DNA of 64,000 nucleotides. It comes from Streptomyces sp. V3I7 (lineage in GTDB: Bacteria; Actinomycetota; Actinomycetes; Streptomycetales; Streptomycetaceae). Both the position numbers and the translations under genes were made by a program. Below are positions 32,913 to 40,638 of the stretch, in pieces (position 1 is the first letter of the stretch; every line of letters starts with the position of its first letter). The notes beneath the pieces were generated by a model. That model saw only the letters and a list, made by a program, of their open reading frames with translations. It was not told where the DNA came from and did not search any database. Location of the stretch: the NCBI RefSeq assembly GCF_030817495.1, contig NZ_JAUSZK010000001.1, positions 2,025,001-2,089,000 of the forward strand. The letters are read 5' to 3'.

Positions 32913-33257
32913 TCAGTCGGTCCGCAGGCTGCGAACCTCGAATGCGCCCGCCCACTCGGGGTGGCGCTCGATGAGCAGCCGGACATACCGGCTGCGGAAG
33001 TTGTTGTTGAGGCGGAACTCGTCGCCCTCGGTCGCCGTGACGTAGCGCCAGCGCAGGACCTCGAAGAGCATCCCGATGCCGACGCGGCGTGCACCGCGCT
33101 TGAGGTAGTCGGCGGTCAGGGTCTCCAGGGCCCGGAGAACCCAGGGGTTGAGCTGGTGGAACATCTCGAACTGGGCCTGTATCGAGGCGGGTTGGCCGTC
33201 CGGCTGCCGCACGGTGTGGATAACCAGGCCCGGAAGCTCGTCTTGGACGGATGCCAC
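32913..33257 (-). CDS. Hypothetical phage protein
   Basis: A 114-residue helical protein preceding recT. PWVLRALETLTADYLKRGAR and FRSRYVRLLIERHPEWAGAF are typical of small actinophage proteins of unknown role in my experience. Class-B operator/promoter B3 lies 30-70 bp upstream of ATG 33257. Confidence 0.7.
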   Translation of the reverse strand: MASVQDELPGLVIHTVRQPDGQPASIQAQFEMFHQLNPWVLRALETLTADYLKRGARRVGIGMLFEVLRWRYVTATEGDEFRLNNNFRSRYVRLLIERHPEWAGAFEVRSLRTD

Positions 33258-33289
33258 GCCAACGCCCCCTGATGGTGACCGACTTCAAG

Positions 33290-33328
33290 AATGTCACCTA
33301 TCTTGAGGGCTGGCGGTCAGATGATCAA
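33290..33328 (-). promoter_or_regulatory. Phage class-B promoter/operator B3
   Basis: TTGATC-17-CAAGAT, then AGGTGACATT (plus-strand AATGTCACCTATCTT, 33290-33304). A second inverted GGTGAC half-site lies at 33274-33279. It should drive the recT operon. Confidence 0.6.
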
Positions 33329-33369
33329 CCCCATCGAGGGTGAGCGCGACTTCGCACCCTCAACTCCAG

Positions 33370-33573
33370 TCAGGAGCAGGCACGCTCGGCCTCAGCCTCC
33401 ATGCGCGCCTCGCGGGACTCGTTGGCCGACGAGACTTCCCGCAGAGCCCTGAACGCCAGATTGGAGTTCGGATTCTTCGCGACGTAGAGCGAGAGAGCCC
33501 CTTCCACGACCAGGACCTCGCTCGGCTTCATGATCGCAATCTCGCCGCCGCCGGGCGTGACGATGAACTGCAC
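33370..33573 (-). CDS. Small hypothetical phage protein
   Basis: A 67-residue protein: a beta-rich N-terminal half (GGGEIAIMKPSEVLVVEGAL) and a charged helix (REARMEAEAERACS). GTG at 33573 follows AAGGAGG at 6 nt, and promoter A3 lies 45 bp upstream. The family is not recognised. Confidence 0.65.
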   Translation of the reverse strand: MQFIVTPGGGEIAIMKPSEVLVVEGALSLYVAKNPNSNLAFRALREVSSANESREARMEAEAERACS

Positions 33574-33617
33574 TACCGCCTCCTTCGAACTGCCGCCCCA
33601 TTACGGGGATTACTTAT

Positions 33618-33645
33618 ATCTTATTGGCAATTCGGGGCAAAGTAT
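33618..33645 (-). promoter_or_regulatory. Phage class-A promoter A3
   Basis: GCCAATAAGATATAAGTAAT on the minus strand, one base different from A1/A2 in the -10 region; the -35 (ATACTT) is poor. Confidence 0.55.
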
Positions 33646-33659
33646 AGTTTTTGCGCTGG

Positions 33660-34232
33660 TCAGGAGCTCTTTCGGGTGTGGCGGCCACGGGTGAGGACAC
33701 GGCTCCCCGGGCCGTCGTAGGTGCCGTCCCGCAGGGCCGCGACCACGGCCTCGTCCACCTCCCACGGCAGGGTCCGCGCGGTCTCGCGCAGCATCTCGGT
33801 GGAGTCGAGGACGGTCTCCAGCATCCAGAGCATCGAGCCCGACAGCAGCCAGTCGCGCTCCGGGAAGCGCCCGCTCGCGATCGTCGTGGCCAAGGCCCCC
33901 TGCGAGGGCAAGCCGAAGATCTGGATGATCTCCTGCTGGCCGACGATCGGCGGCAGCTCGGCCGCGAGACGCGGCTCCCAGCCTTCGCCCTGCTCCGCGA
34001 TGATCTCTGCCTTCGCGTCGTGGTCAACCTGGCGGAAGTGGGCCGTGGTCGCGCCCCAGCCGGCCGCGAAGCCCAGCGGCCAGTACCGCACGCCGCTGAC
34101 GACGACGGCGGTCGACGGGTCCAGCACTCTGCCGCGACTCGGGGAGAGCCACTGCGCGACCTGCTTCGGATCGACGCGGTACAGCCTGGCGAACTCCTGG
34201 TGCCCGACCAGATACGGCTTGCGCCGACTCAT
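33660..34232 (-). CDS. Phage DNA-binding protein with two helix-turn-helix-like modules
   Basis: A 190-residue protein. GHQEFARLYRVDPKQVAQWL followed by GVRYWPLGFAAGW, and later GQQEIIQIFGLPSQGALATT followed by SGRFPERDWLLSG, read as two excisionase/MerR-like modules in tandem. It could be an excision or transcription factor. ATG at 34232 has GGAGGA close upstream. It follows a terminator-like hairpin and leader motif copy 7. Confidence 0.6.
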   Translation of the reverse strand: MSRRKPYLVGHQEFARLYRVDPKQVAQWLSPSRGRVLDPSTAVVVSGVRYWPLGFAAGWGATTAHFRQVDHDAKAEIIAEQGEGWEPRLAAELPPIVGQQEIIQIFGLPSQGALATTIASGRFPERDWLLSGSMLWMLETVLDSTEMLRETARTLPWEVDEAVVAALRDGTYDGPGSRVLTRGRHTRKSS

Positions 34233-34327
34233 CCCGTCCTCCGTGTCCCGTCCTGGATGCCGGGGGAAGCGTAGCCGCACGCGGACGCCCGTGTGCGCGG
34301 TGGTCGCTGCTATGGTGGCGGCGGTCT

Positions 34328-34339
34328 TTCTCCAAGAGG
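34328..34339 (-). promoter_or_regulatory. CCTCTTGGAG leader motif (copy 7, no adjacent start)
   Basis: CCTCTTGGAGAA; no ATG, GTG or TTG follows at a usable distance (next in-frame GTG at 34280), so this copy seems orphaned, perhaps by a deletion. Confidence 0.45.
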
Positions 34340-34346
34340 ACCAAAC

Positions 34347-34373
34347 GGCCTCCGCTTCGGCGGGGGCCGTGTG
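34347..34373 (-). terminator. TTCG-loop terminator after the recombinase remnant
   Basis: CCTCCGC TTCG GCGGGGG, extended by ACGG / CCGT, followed by TTT on the minus strand. Confidence 0.65.
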
Positions 34374-34385
34374 CGTTGCCGCGCA

Positions 34386-34827
34386 CTACGCGGTCTTCTC
34401 CTCCGCCTGCCGGGCAGTGGCGCTGCGCCCGGTCCCTCTCCTTGAGCTGGCGGGTGAACCGCAGAGCGTGCAGGCTGCGCCCGCCGGTGGCCTCGCGGAA
34501 CGCGGCTGCCACCTCGACCCTGTTCATGCGCCGCCCGTCTACGGTGAACAGCGGTCCCTCGATGCGCGCCCCGATCAGCTCGCGCAGCACGCCGGCCGCC
34601 GACGCGGTGACGCCGGTCTCGAAGAGGTCGCCTTCCTTCGAGCGCCGGATGACGACCAACCGGTCGTCGAGCTCGGCGTCCTGAACGTCGAAGGCCAGGA
34701 CCTCATCGGGCCGGACCTCCGACTCCCACAGAAGCTGCCAGACCGCGCGGACGGCGAGCGGGACCGTCGGGTCCGCCAGCACGGTGTCCACCTCCAAGTC
34801 GGTGACGAGCAGGTATGTCGGTTCCAT
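34386..34827 (-). pseudogene. Tyrosine-recombinase-like protein, probably frameshifted
   Basis: From ATG 34827 the frame reads PLAVRAVWQLLWESEVRPDE then VLAFDVQDAEL, IRRSKEGDLFETGVTASAA, and SLHALRFTRQLKERDRAQRH, recalling box I and the H-x-x-R box II of tyrosine recombinases. The frame then continues to 34024 through a terminator, the leader motif and most of the next gene. The alternative frame ends naturally at TAG 34386 (ARQAEEKTA) just before the terminator. A frameshift near 34410-34430 is inferred. No catalytic Tyr is seen. Confidence 0.45.
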
Positions 34828-34910
34828 CAAGACCCCCAGGCCGCAGAAACAGTTCGCCCTCACCGTACGAACCGCGTCGGACACGGGCTCTTAACAACCG
34901 ATCCGTCAGA

Positions 34911-35156
34911 TCACGTACGGATCAGGCTGACGACGGTCAGCACCACCGCCGTGATGCTGACCAGGACAGCGACGGTCGGCAGCGGCCACCGCGTCTTCTC
35001 CAGCGCCGCCACCCGCTCCTCCAGCTCCTCCAGCGCCTTGTCAGTCTGGTCACTGCGTTGGACGAGCAGCGCGAGCTGGCCGTCCATGCGTGCAAAGCCG
35101 ACCTCCAGCGCCGAGCGGAGTTCGGCCAGGGCGAGAGCCACCTGTCCCTCGGGCAC
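34911..35156 (-). CDS. Coiled-coil, C-tail-anchored lysis-associated protein
   Basis: An 81-residue protein: helical coiled coil (residues 20-58, LEELEERVAALEK) and a single C-terminal transmembrane helix (LPTVAVLVSITAVVLTVVSL). Its place after the endolysin suggests a second holin or holin regulator. GTG at 35156 is chosen because GGAGG lies 5 nt upstream; GTG 35177 would place the ribosome site inside the gene. Confidence 0.65.
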   Translation of the reverse strand: MPEGQVALALAELRSALEVGFARMDGQLALLVQRSDQTDKALEELEERVAALEKTRWPLPTVAVLVSITAVVLTVVSLIRT

Positions 35157-35184
35157 GACGTCCTCCTCTCTGCTCACCGGGTCG

Positions 35185-35430
35185 TCAGTACTTCGGCGTG
35201 GCAGGGTCGCGGTTGAGCGTCAGCCACGACGCCGTACCGGGCCTGCCCAGGACGGTGCCGATCGTGGACTTCAGCGCGCTGAGCGCGGCGGGCATCGCGG
35301 AGACCGCCGCGGCCTGCCACGCCGAGAGGGACACCATGCCCGTCGTGTTAGAGGCGGCCATCAGGCCCAGCAGGGACTGGAGGTAGGTGGCGACGGTGCG
35401 CTCCGCGACGTCGGCAAGAGCCTGCGGCAT
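35185..35430 (-). CDS. Nested in-frame holin candidate
   Basis: Within the endolysin frame, ATG 35430 is preceded by CAGGAG at 9 nt and would give an 81-residue protein with two hydrophobic helices (TVATYLQSLLGLMAAS and SLSAWQAAAVSAMPAALSAL), the size and shape of small actinophage holins. No stop separates it from the amidase, so both a fused and a free form may be made. Confidence 0.55.
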   Translation of the reverse strand: MPQALADVAERTVATYLQSLLGLMAASNTTGMVSLSAWQAAAVSAMPAALSALKSTIGTVLGRPGTASWLTLNRDPATPKY

Positions 35431-36417
35431 GGGGTCGTACTCCTGGTTCGGGGTGGTCGTGCTCGGCGCGGGAGCGCCGGCCTGGTGCGGGACGCGGAGG
35501 TCCGCCCAGGTTTCGGGGCCGGGGATTCCGTCGGCGTCAGCGCCGTGGTGGCCGCGCTTGATCTGATAGGCGGCGTACGAGCGGCGGTGCGCCTCGTTCC
35601 ACACCTGGCGCGGCGGGGAGTCGTAGGAGTCGCAGCCCTCCGCGATCAGCCGCCTCGCCATCGCGGCGATAACCGGCGACGACCGGCCCTCCCGGAAGAA
35701 CTGCGCGCCCGGGTACGCCGCGTACTTCGGAGTCGGCTTGGGCTTCGGATCAGGCCGGTCCGGCTTCGGCTTCGGCCTCGGCTTCGGCCTCGGGGCAGGC
35801 TTGGGACCGAGCTTCGGCTTGCCGTCGTCCTTGAGGTGGCGGGCGACACGGGCGCGGAAGTCGTCCATGTCGATGCCGCCCGGGTCCGGCTTGCCGGGCT
35901 GCCACTCCTTGTGGCCGATCACGCTGTGCTCGTTCCAGCCGTGCGCGCGGCAGATCGCCGCCGCCGCTCGCGCCATCGCGTCCAGCTGCGCCGAAGGCCA
36001 GGACTGGCCCCCAGTGTTGATGCACTCGAAGCCGTAGAAATGCCGGTTCCCGTCCGTATCGGCTTCGTTGTCGCGCGGGAGGGTCTTCTTCTCCGCGATG
36101 ACCGCGAGCAGAACGTCGGTATCGCCCATGCCTGCGTGATTGCAGCGCCCGTACCCGACCAGGTGAATGGTCCCGGAGCGGTCAACAACTCCATGACACA
36201 GCGGGCCAGGGAGATCCTGATACCCGGTGCGGCACAGCTCCACCATGTCCTTCTCGGAGCTGTACGGGCCCGTGTGGTGAATCATCACCCCATTCACGGG
36301 GCCCCAGTTGCCGTGCGTGTTGCGGTTGTGGGTGCGCCACTTCCCGTGCTCGACCACGCCGAGCCCGGCGCTCTTCAGCACGGACTGGAACCCGTCCGCG
36401 CTCAGCGGTGTAGCCAC
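35185..36417 (-). CDS. Endolysin: N-acetylmuramoyl-L-alanine amidase with C-terminal holin-like domain
   Basis: A 410-residue protein. Residues 40-200 are an amidase_2/PGRP domain (His47/48 in GVMIHHTGPY; VIGHKEWQPGKPDPGGIDMD with the second zinc ligands). Residues 205-232 form a Pro-Lys linker. Residues 235-310 resemble a peptidoglycan-binding module (YPGAQFFREGRSSPVIAAMA, then DGIPGPETWADLR). The last 81 residues have a hydrophobic holin-like sequence. It should cleave host peptidoglycan at lysis. The GTG at 36417 starts the frame. Confidence 0.88.
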   Translation of the reverse strand: MATPLSADGFQSVLKSAGLGVVEHGKWRTHNRNTHGNWGPVNGVMIHHTGPYSSEKDMVELCRTGYQDLPGPLCHGVVDRSGTIHLVGYGRCNHAGMGDTDVLLAVIAEKKTLPRDNEADTDGNRHFYGFECINTGGQSWPSAQLDAMARAAAAICRAHGWNEHSVIGHKEWQPGKPDPGGIDMDDFRARVARHLKDDGKPKLGPKPAPRPKPRPKPKPDRPDPKPKPTPKYAAYPGAQFFREGRSSPVIAAMARRLIAEGCDSYDSPPRQVWNEAHRRSYAAYQIKRGHHGADADGIPGPETWADLRVPHQAGAPAPSTTTPNQEYDPMPQALADVAERTVATYLQSLLGLMAASNTTGMVSLSAWQAAAVSAMPAALSALKSTIGTVLGRPGTASWLTLNRDPATPKY

Positions 36418-36621
36418 GCGCTTCGTCCATCTCCCCTGCGCCGGATGGCAGTCGGCCGTGGCCGCCGAAGCGGTCCGGTCCCTCGGGGGTGCGAAGCGGG
36501 TGGAGGGTCACCCAGGCCGTCATGCTACCGGCGGTGCGCCGGGCCTTAGAACTCCTAGCGGAATGAACTCCATGGAATCCGCCCCCTCTTATCGAGAGAT
36601 GCCGGCGGGCAACATGGCGCC

Positions 36622-37032
36622 ATGAACTCGGATCAACCGCTGCCTCGTCAAGTGAAGTTCATCGACACGGCCTCGCTGCTCAGGCTGGAGGAACGGGCCC
36701 GTGAGCTCAGCCTCAGTCAGCGGCTGGACCCAGCCTTGGTGATGGAAAATGCGGCGCCCGACGGAACCCACTACCTCTGGCCGGCCATGTGGCACAGCTT
36801 GTCCCATCGCCCGGACCTTCCGCGTCAGGTGCGGTGCGAGCTGTTGATCACCACGCGTACGGGAGACCGGGTGCTGAGCCTGCTTGATGTGCTTCCCGAC
36901 GACTTCACCCCGCTACCGAGGGTGACCTCGCGCGACGACGGCATGCGGGTCCGTGAACTGCTGGACCATTCTCCTTCAGTCAGGGAGTGGCTGCTGCGAG
37001 AGGGCGAAGGCCACTCAGACCGGCTGCCGTGA
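36622..37032 (+). CDS. Passenger gene inside the insertion element
   Basis: A 136-residue protein, the only plus-strand gene in the prophage. The sequence (LLRLEERARELSLSQRLDPA, LWPAMWHSLSHRPDLPRQVR) is not recognised; it seems soluble and alpha/beta. ATG at 36622 has no good ribosome site. It overlaps the remnant transposase tail on the other strand by 18 bp. It may be cargo picked up by the element. Confidence 0.6.
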   Translation: MNSDQPLPRQVKFIDTASLLRLEERARELSLSQRLDPALVMENAAPDGTHYLWPAMWHSLSHRPDLPRQVRCELLITTRTGDRVLSLLDVLPDDFTPLPRVTSRDDGMRVRELLDHSPSVREWLLREGEGHSDRLP

Positions 37033-37140
37033 CAGGCGGCGCCAACAGATCAGTGAGCGCGCGAGCTTCAGGAAGACTTCGTGGATGTCGTCGCGGATCT
37101 CCCAACGGATCAGCAGAAGGCGGGAATCAGCGCAGGTGGG
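37015..37140 (-). pseudogene. C-terminal fragment of an IS5-type transposase
   Basis: The minus strand encodes DSRLLLIRWEIRDDIHEVFL followed by KLARSLICWRRL and stops at 37015. RWE-R-DIH-(E/Q)-FL and a final LICWRR(L) are typical of the end of IS5-family transposases. No upstream catalytic domain remains. Confidence 0.7.
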
Positions 37141-37206
37141 CGAATGCGTGCTCAACGACTCACCGTTGTCATTCCGTTAGGAGTTCTAAGCCGATGCACC
37201 GCTCGG

Positions 37207-37641
37207 TCAGGCGTTATCGCGATCGGTACGGATCGACGTGCTGTCGAGGCTGAGCCAGGTCACGCGGACGCTGCCCCCGCCCTGGACGCGTAGCCGCACC
37301 AACCCCTTCAGGTCGATGTCGAGTTGGAGCGCGCGTCGCGCATCGGAGGCGACGTCGACCGTGCGCGGGGCCTCGGGCCAGTACCCCTCGGGCAGCAGAG
37401 CAATGAGCTGTTCGTCGGTGGCCCGGCCGCCTTCGATCCCGACCTGGCCGCAGAACTCCGTCGTGTCCCACAGGTTCGCCCGGAACTGCGGCGGCTGCTC
37501 CTCATCCGGGACGGAGGTGTCCCCGGTGAGCGGGAGGTCCTTCCACTCCGGGTACGGGGCGCGGCGGGCGCGCTCCAGCGCGGTGACCCGGCGCTCCAGC
37601 TTGGCCAGGCGGCGGCCGAGGGTGGCGATCGTGTCCGGCAT
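37207..37641 (-). CDS. Small phage tail-associated protein
   Basis: A 144-residue protein with an N-terminal coiled coil (LGRRLAKLERRVTALERARR) and a beta-rich remainder. It directly follows the minor tail gene (1 bp spacing). The coiled coil suggests trimerisation, perhaps as a tail-tip or fibre accessory. The insertion element lies 16 bp after its stop. Confidence 0.7.
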   Translation of the reverse strand: MPDTIATLGRRLAKLERRVTALERARRAPYPEWKDLPLTGDTSVPDEEQPPQFRANLWDTTEFCGQVGIEGGRATDEQLIALLPEGYWPEAPRTVDVASDARRALQLDIDLKGLVRLRVQGGGSVRVTWLSLDSTSIRTDRDNA

Positions 37642-38748
37642 CTACTGCTCCGTTCCTTGTTCGCCTGCCTCGTCCTCGGGCTTGTTCGTACGCTCCAGCT
37701 TCAGCGTCACGCGCTCGGCGGTCTCGCCCTCTCCGGGTCGCACGGTCCACCCGACGATCCGGCACCAGCCGTCGAACTCGGTGTGCGGCTCGAACAAGCG
37801 GATGCGTACGTCGTCCCCGACGCGCAGCGCGTGGATCGGGGCCGCCGGATGGTCGGTGATCTCCAGCTCGGTCAGCGAAGGAAGGTGGTGGCGGGCCAGC
37901 CGCTCGCGGCGTGTCCGCTGCTTCAGCTTCGCCTCGTCCTTCTCGCTGGTCTCCAAGACGTGCTCCAGGCGCAGGCGGCCGTTGCGCTCGCCGTCCACGA
38001 CGACCTTGCGCTTCTTGCCTTCGCCCGCGCCGAGCCCGATGACCCACTGGGCGTAGGCGTCGGCGTCCTTGATGACGTGCGGCGTGCCGACGACGTTCGC
38101 GCCGGTGGTGAACGTCAGGTCCTCCCGCCGCTGGCCGAGGCGCGGCGCGCCGAGGAGAATGCGGCGCTCGGCGCGACGCCCGCGCCAGGCCACGGTCTCC
38201 GACCACTCCAGGCCGTCATCGATCTCGGCCATCTCGTCCACCATCTCGCCGAGGTTGCGCGGCTCGGTCCTGGTCGTGGTGTACGGGTCTTTCGCCGTGC
38301 CGGTCTTCGCCTTCGACGTGGTGTCGTCCACGACCACGCCGAGGTCTCCGTCTTCCTGATCCTGGGCGTAGGCCCATGCGTCGCGGATCACCTGGCACGG
38401 GTCGGCTTCGATGTACGGGCCGCGGCCGTCGAGGTTGCCGTGCACGTCGAAGCGTTTGTGGAGGTAGCTCGTGAAGCCGGAGGCTTCGACCGGAACCGTG
38501 TTGCCCTCCGGCTCGGCGCGCCACAGGACTCCGCCCCAGTCCAGGCGGGCGTCGCGCTCGACCAGGAGCACGGTGTCGCCCGCGTCGAGCGTGTCGCTCA
38601 GCTCGTGGCGGAATGAGGTCGGCAGGGTCGCCTTGAACGAGCCGGGCCCGGATATCTCGGGGCCGTACTCGACTTCGCCGAGGGGGAGGTTCCAGTGCAG
38701 GACGTCGCCGGTCGAGGCCCGCGCGACGATGTAGCGGTAGTCGGCCAT
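37642..38748 (-). CDS. Minor tail protein (Gp37-like baseplate/receptor-binding assembly)
   Basis: A 368-residue protein. MADYRYIVARASTGDVLHWN and ISGPGSFKATLPTSFRHELS resemble the N-terminus of actinophage Gp37-like tail proteins (related to gp27-type baseplate hubs). The rest alternates beta strands and helices (EITDHPAAPIHALRVGDDVR). ATG at 38748 is 2 bp from the upstream stop; an overlapping GTG at 38754 is possible. Confidence 0.75.
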   Translation of the reverse strand: MADYRYIVARASTGDVLHWNLPLGEVEYGPEISGPGSFKATLPTSFRHELSDTLDAGDTVLLVERDARLDWGGVLWRAEPEGNTVPVEASGFTSYLHKRFDVHGNLDGRGPYIEADPCQVIRDAWAYAQDQEDGDLGVVVDDTTSKAKTGTAKDPYTTTRTEPRNLGEMVDEMAEIDDGLEWSETVAWRGRRAERRILLGAPRLGQRREDLTFTTGANVVGTPHVIKDADAYAQWVIGLGAGEGKKRKVVVDGERNGRLRLEHVLETSEKDEAKLKQRTRRERLARHHLPSLTELEITDHPAAPIHALRVGDDVRIRLFEPHTEFDGWCRIVGWTVRPGEGETAERVTLKLERTNKPEDEAGEQGTEQ

Positions 38749-38750
38749 CG

Positions 38751-39677
38751 TCACGCGGGCCCTTCTGTGAAGGCGACGTCGAGTGTGACCGTCGTGCCCT
38801 TGGCCACGGTCAGCTTGCCGTCGCCGTACTTGTCGTTCCGGTTGATCTGGACGGCCAGGTGCTGGCGGGTGCCCCGGTAGTCCGGCGGCACGGCGAGCGT
38901 GTCGGCCAGGGTCGCGGAGGAGCGGCGGGTGGTGGTGCCGTCGTCGTCCACGACCGTCGGCTTCGCGGCCCGCTCTCCGAGGCGGGTGCGCAGCTCGGCG
39001 TACACCGAGCCCGCATCCGTGCGCAGCCCGGAGAGCGTGACGACGATGGTGGCCGTCGTCGCCCAGGCGGGAACGTCGAGATCCCAGGCCGCTTCCTGCG
39101 GCCAGGCCGCCCACTGGCCGTGCTTGCCCGGCACTTCCTCGGTCTTCGTCGGGTGCACGGTCCGCAGAATGCGTTCGGTGCGCGGGTTCGCGACCTGCCG
39201 CAGGTCGGTGATCATCTCGGCGGTGACCGCCGCGGTGTTGCGCGGCAGGGTGACCCGGGCCAGGGCGAGACCGGTCATCCCCTCGGGCACGGCGACGGCG
39301 TCGGCGGCCACGCCCTGGACGACGTGGAAGTAGCCGATCTCCTGGGTGCGCGGGTCGCGGTCCCCTTCCCACTCGGGGTCCTCGATCCGGAGGACGATGA
39401 GGTCGGTGCGCGCGAACGGGCCGGTCGGCTCGACGTCGACACGGGCGTCACCGATGTTGCTCTGGGTGTAGGCCCCCTGCCACGGGCGGGCGCCGTGGAT
39501 GAGGGCGGAGCCGTCACCGACGCGGACGCCCGGACCGGGGGTCTCCAGCGGCCGGACCTTCAGGTCCTCGCTCTCGGCGATGCCCTGCCGGCCGCGGGCC
39601 AGGTCGCGGATCATCAGGCGCATCGCGCGGGCGGAGTGGTCGGCCCCGCGCACCATCATGGGGGGTTGCAGCGTCAC
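38751..39677 (-). CDS. Phage tail protein
   Basis: A 308-residue beta-rich protein. Its N-terminal half (DHSARAMRLMIRDLARGRQG, VRPLETPGPGVRVGDGSALI) resembles actinophage minor tail proteins that precede fibre genes, and its C-terminal domain looks like a jelly-roll (WDLDVPAWATTATIVVTLSG). Tightly packed with the genes on both sides. Confidence 0.75.
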   Translation of the reverse strand: MTLQPPMMVRGADHSARAMRLMIRDLARGRQGIAESEDLKVRPLETPGPGVRVGDGSALIHGARPWQGAYTQSNIGDARVDVEPTGPFARTDLIVLRIEDPEWEGDRDPRTQEIGYFHVVQGVAADAVAVPEGMTGLALARVTLPRNTAAVTAEMITDLRQVANPRTERILRTVHPTKTEEVPGKHGQWAAWPQEAAWDLDVPAWATTATIVVTLSGLRTDAGSVYAELRTRLGERAAKPTVVDDDGTTTRRSSATLADTLAVPPDYRGTRQHLAVQINRNDKYGDGKLTVAKGTTVTLDVAFTEGPA

Positions 39678-39690
39678 GAGTGCTCTCCGT

Positions 39691-40638
39691 TCACAGGGTG
39701 GTGTACGCGGACCGCCACGCCACCTCGAGGCGCGCGGTGCCGGACGGGTCGCTCGCGGTCCACGCGATCTCGGATCGGCCGGGCGGCAGGGTGAACAGGT
39801 CGAGACGGCTAGCAGGGCTCAGGTCGTTGGCGACGTTGACGGTGCCGTTGCGCAGCGCCCAGCAGGTGTTGGGCCGGGTCTCCAGCTCCACCCACTCGCC
39901 GTCGCGCAGCGACAGGTCGAGTTCGAGGACGCGGCGGGTGACGGTGTTCCAGATCCGCGGCCGGGTGACCGGTCCGTGTACGCGCAGGCTCGGGTACGTC
40001 GGCGCGTCCCCGTGGTTGGTGACCCAGCCGGGCCGGTCGTCGGCCGGGCGGTGCTCCGGGTCGGCGGTGCGGCGGCAGGCGGTGCGGCGGCCCATCGCCT
40101 CGTCCACGGTGCGGTCGGTGTCCGCGTGCGCGGCCTGGTCGAGGCCGAGCGTCAGCTTCGACAGCTTGTCGTCGTACCAGCGCGGGTTGTCCAGGCCCAC
40201 GAACTCAATGTCCAGGGGTATCCACCCGTGCACGGCGGTGGCGGTGCTGGTGGCCTCCATCCGGCGAAGTCGCCCGTATAGGCGCCGTGTTGTGTGACCG
40301 GGCCACCGGCCGCGCAGAACGTGGCGGCCGTCCGGGCTGGTCCGGGCGGCGGGGTCGTCCAGGGCCCGCTCCAGCCGGGCGAGAATCTCGGCCGCCTTCA
40401 CCGGGTCGCCGGGGGTCTTGATGCCCGCCTCAAAGCGCAGCGGGCGCGGACCGTAGAAGTCGCGGCCCGGGGCGGTGCCGTCGCCGTTCGCGTTGTCGGA
40501 GTCCTGCGATCGGGTGGCCGGGGAGCCGAGCCCTTCGATGTTCCCGACCGGGACGAGGCTGCCGGTGCCGAGGACAACGCCGCCGATCTCGTACTGAAAC
40601 GGGGCCAGTTCGGGGTTCTTGTTCAGTGCTGTGGTCAT
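39691..40638 (-). CDS. Distal tail (Dit)-like protein
   Basis: A 315-residue protein immediately after the tape measure gene, overlapping its stop (TGATG), which is the standard position of the distal tail protein. FQYEIGGVVLGTGSLVPVGN and FRFE-like GPRPLRFEAGIKTPGD are compatible with a Dit beta-sandwich. It would form the hexameric tail-tip ring. Confidence 0.75.
   Translation of the reverse strand: MTTALNKNPELAPFQYEIGGVVLGTGSLVPVGNIEGLGSPATRSQDSDNANGDGTAPGRDFYGPRPLRFEAGIKTPGDPVKAAEILARLERALDDPAARTSPDGRHVLRGRWPGHTTRRLYGRLRRMEATSTATAVHGWIPLDIEFVGLDNPRWYDDKLSKLTLGLDQAAHADTDRTVDEAMGRRTACRRTADPEHRPADDRPGWVTNHGDAPTYPSLRVHGPVTRPRIWNTVTRRVLELDLSLRDGEWVELETRPNTCWALRNGTVNVANDLSPASRLDLFTLPPGRSEIAWTASDPSGTARLEVAWRSAYTTL

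Larger units (their letters stand above)
36545..37190. mobile_element. Decayed insertion sequence with 22-bp terminal inverted repeats
   Basis: 36545-36566 and 37169-37190 are inverted copies with one mismatch (outer ends CTTAGAACTCCT and AGGAGTTCTAAG). Inside lie a plus-strand gene and a minus-strand transposase tail. It interrupts the phage operon between the tail and lysis genes. Confidence 0.8.

Noticed and set aside
34024..34884. 286-codon frame as a single intact recombinase
   Set aside because: Its second half crosses a terminator hairpin, a leader motif and most of the next well-supported gene, and has shadow-like composition.
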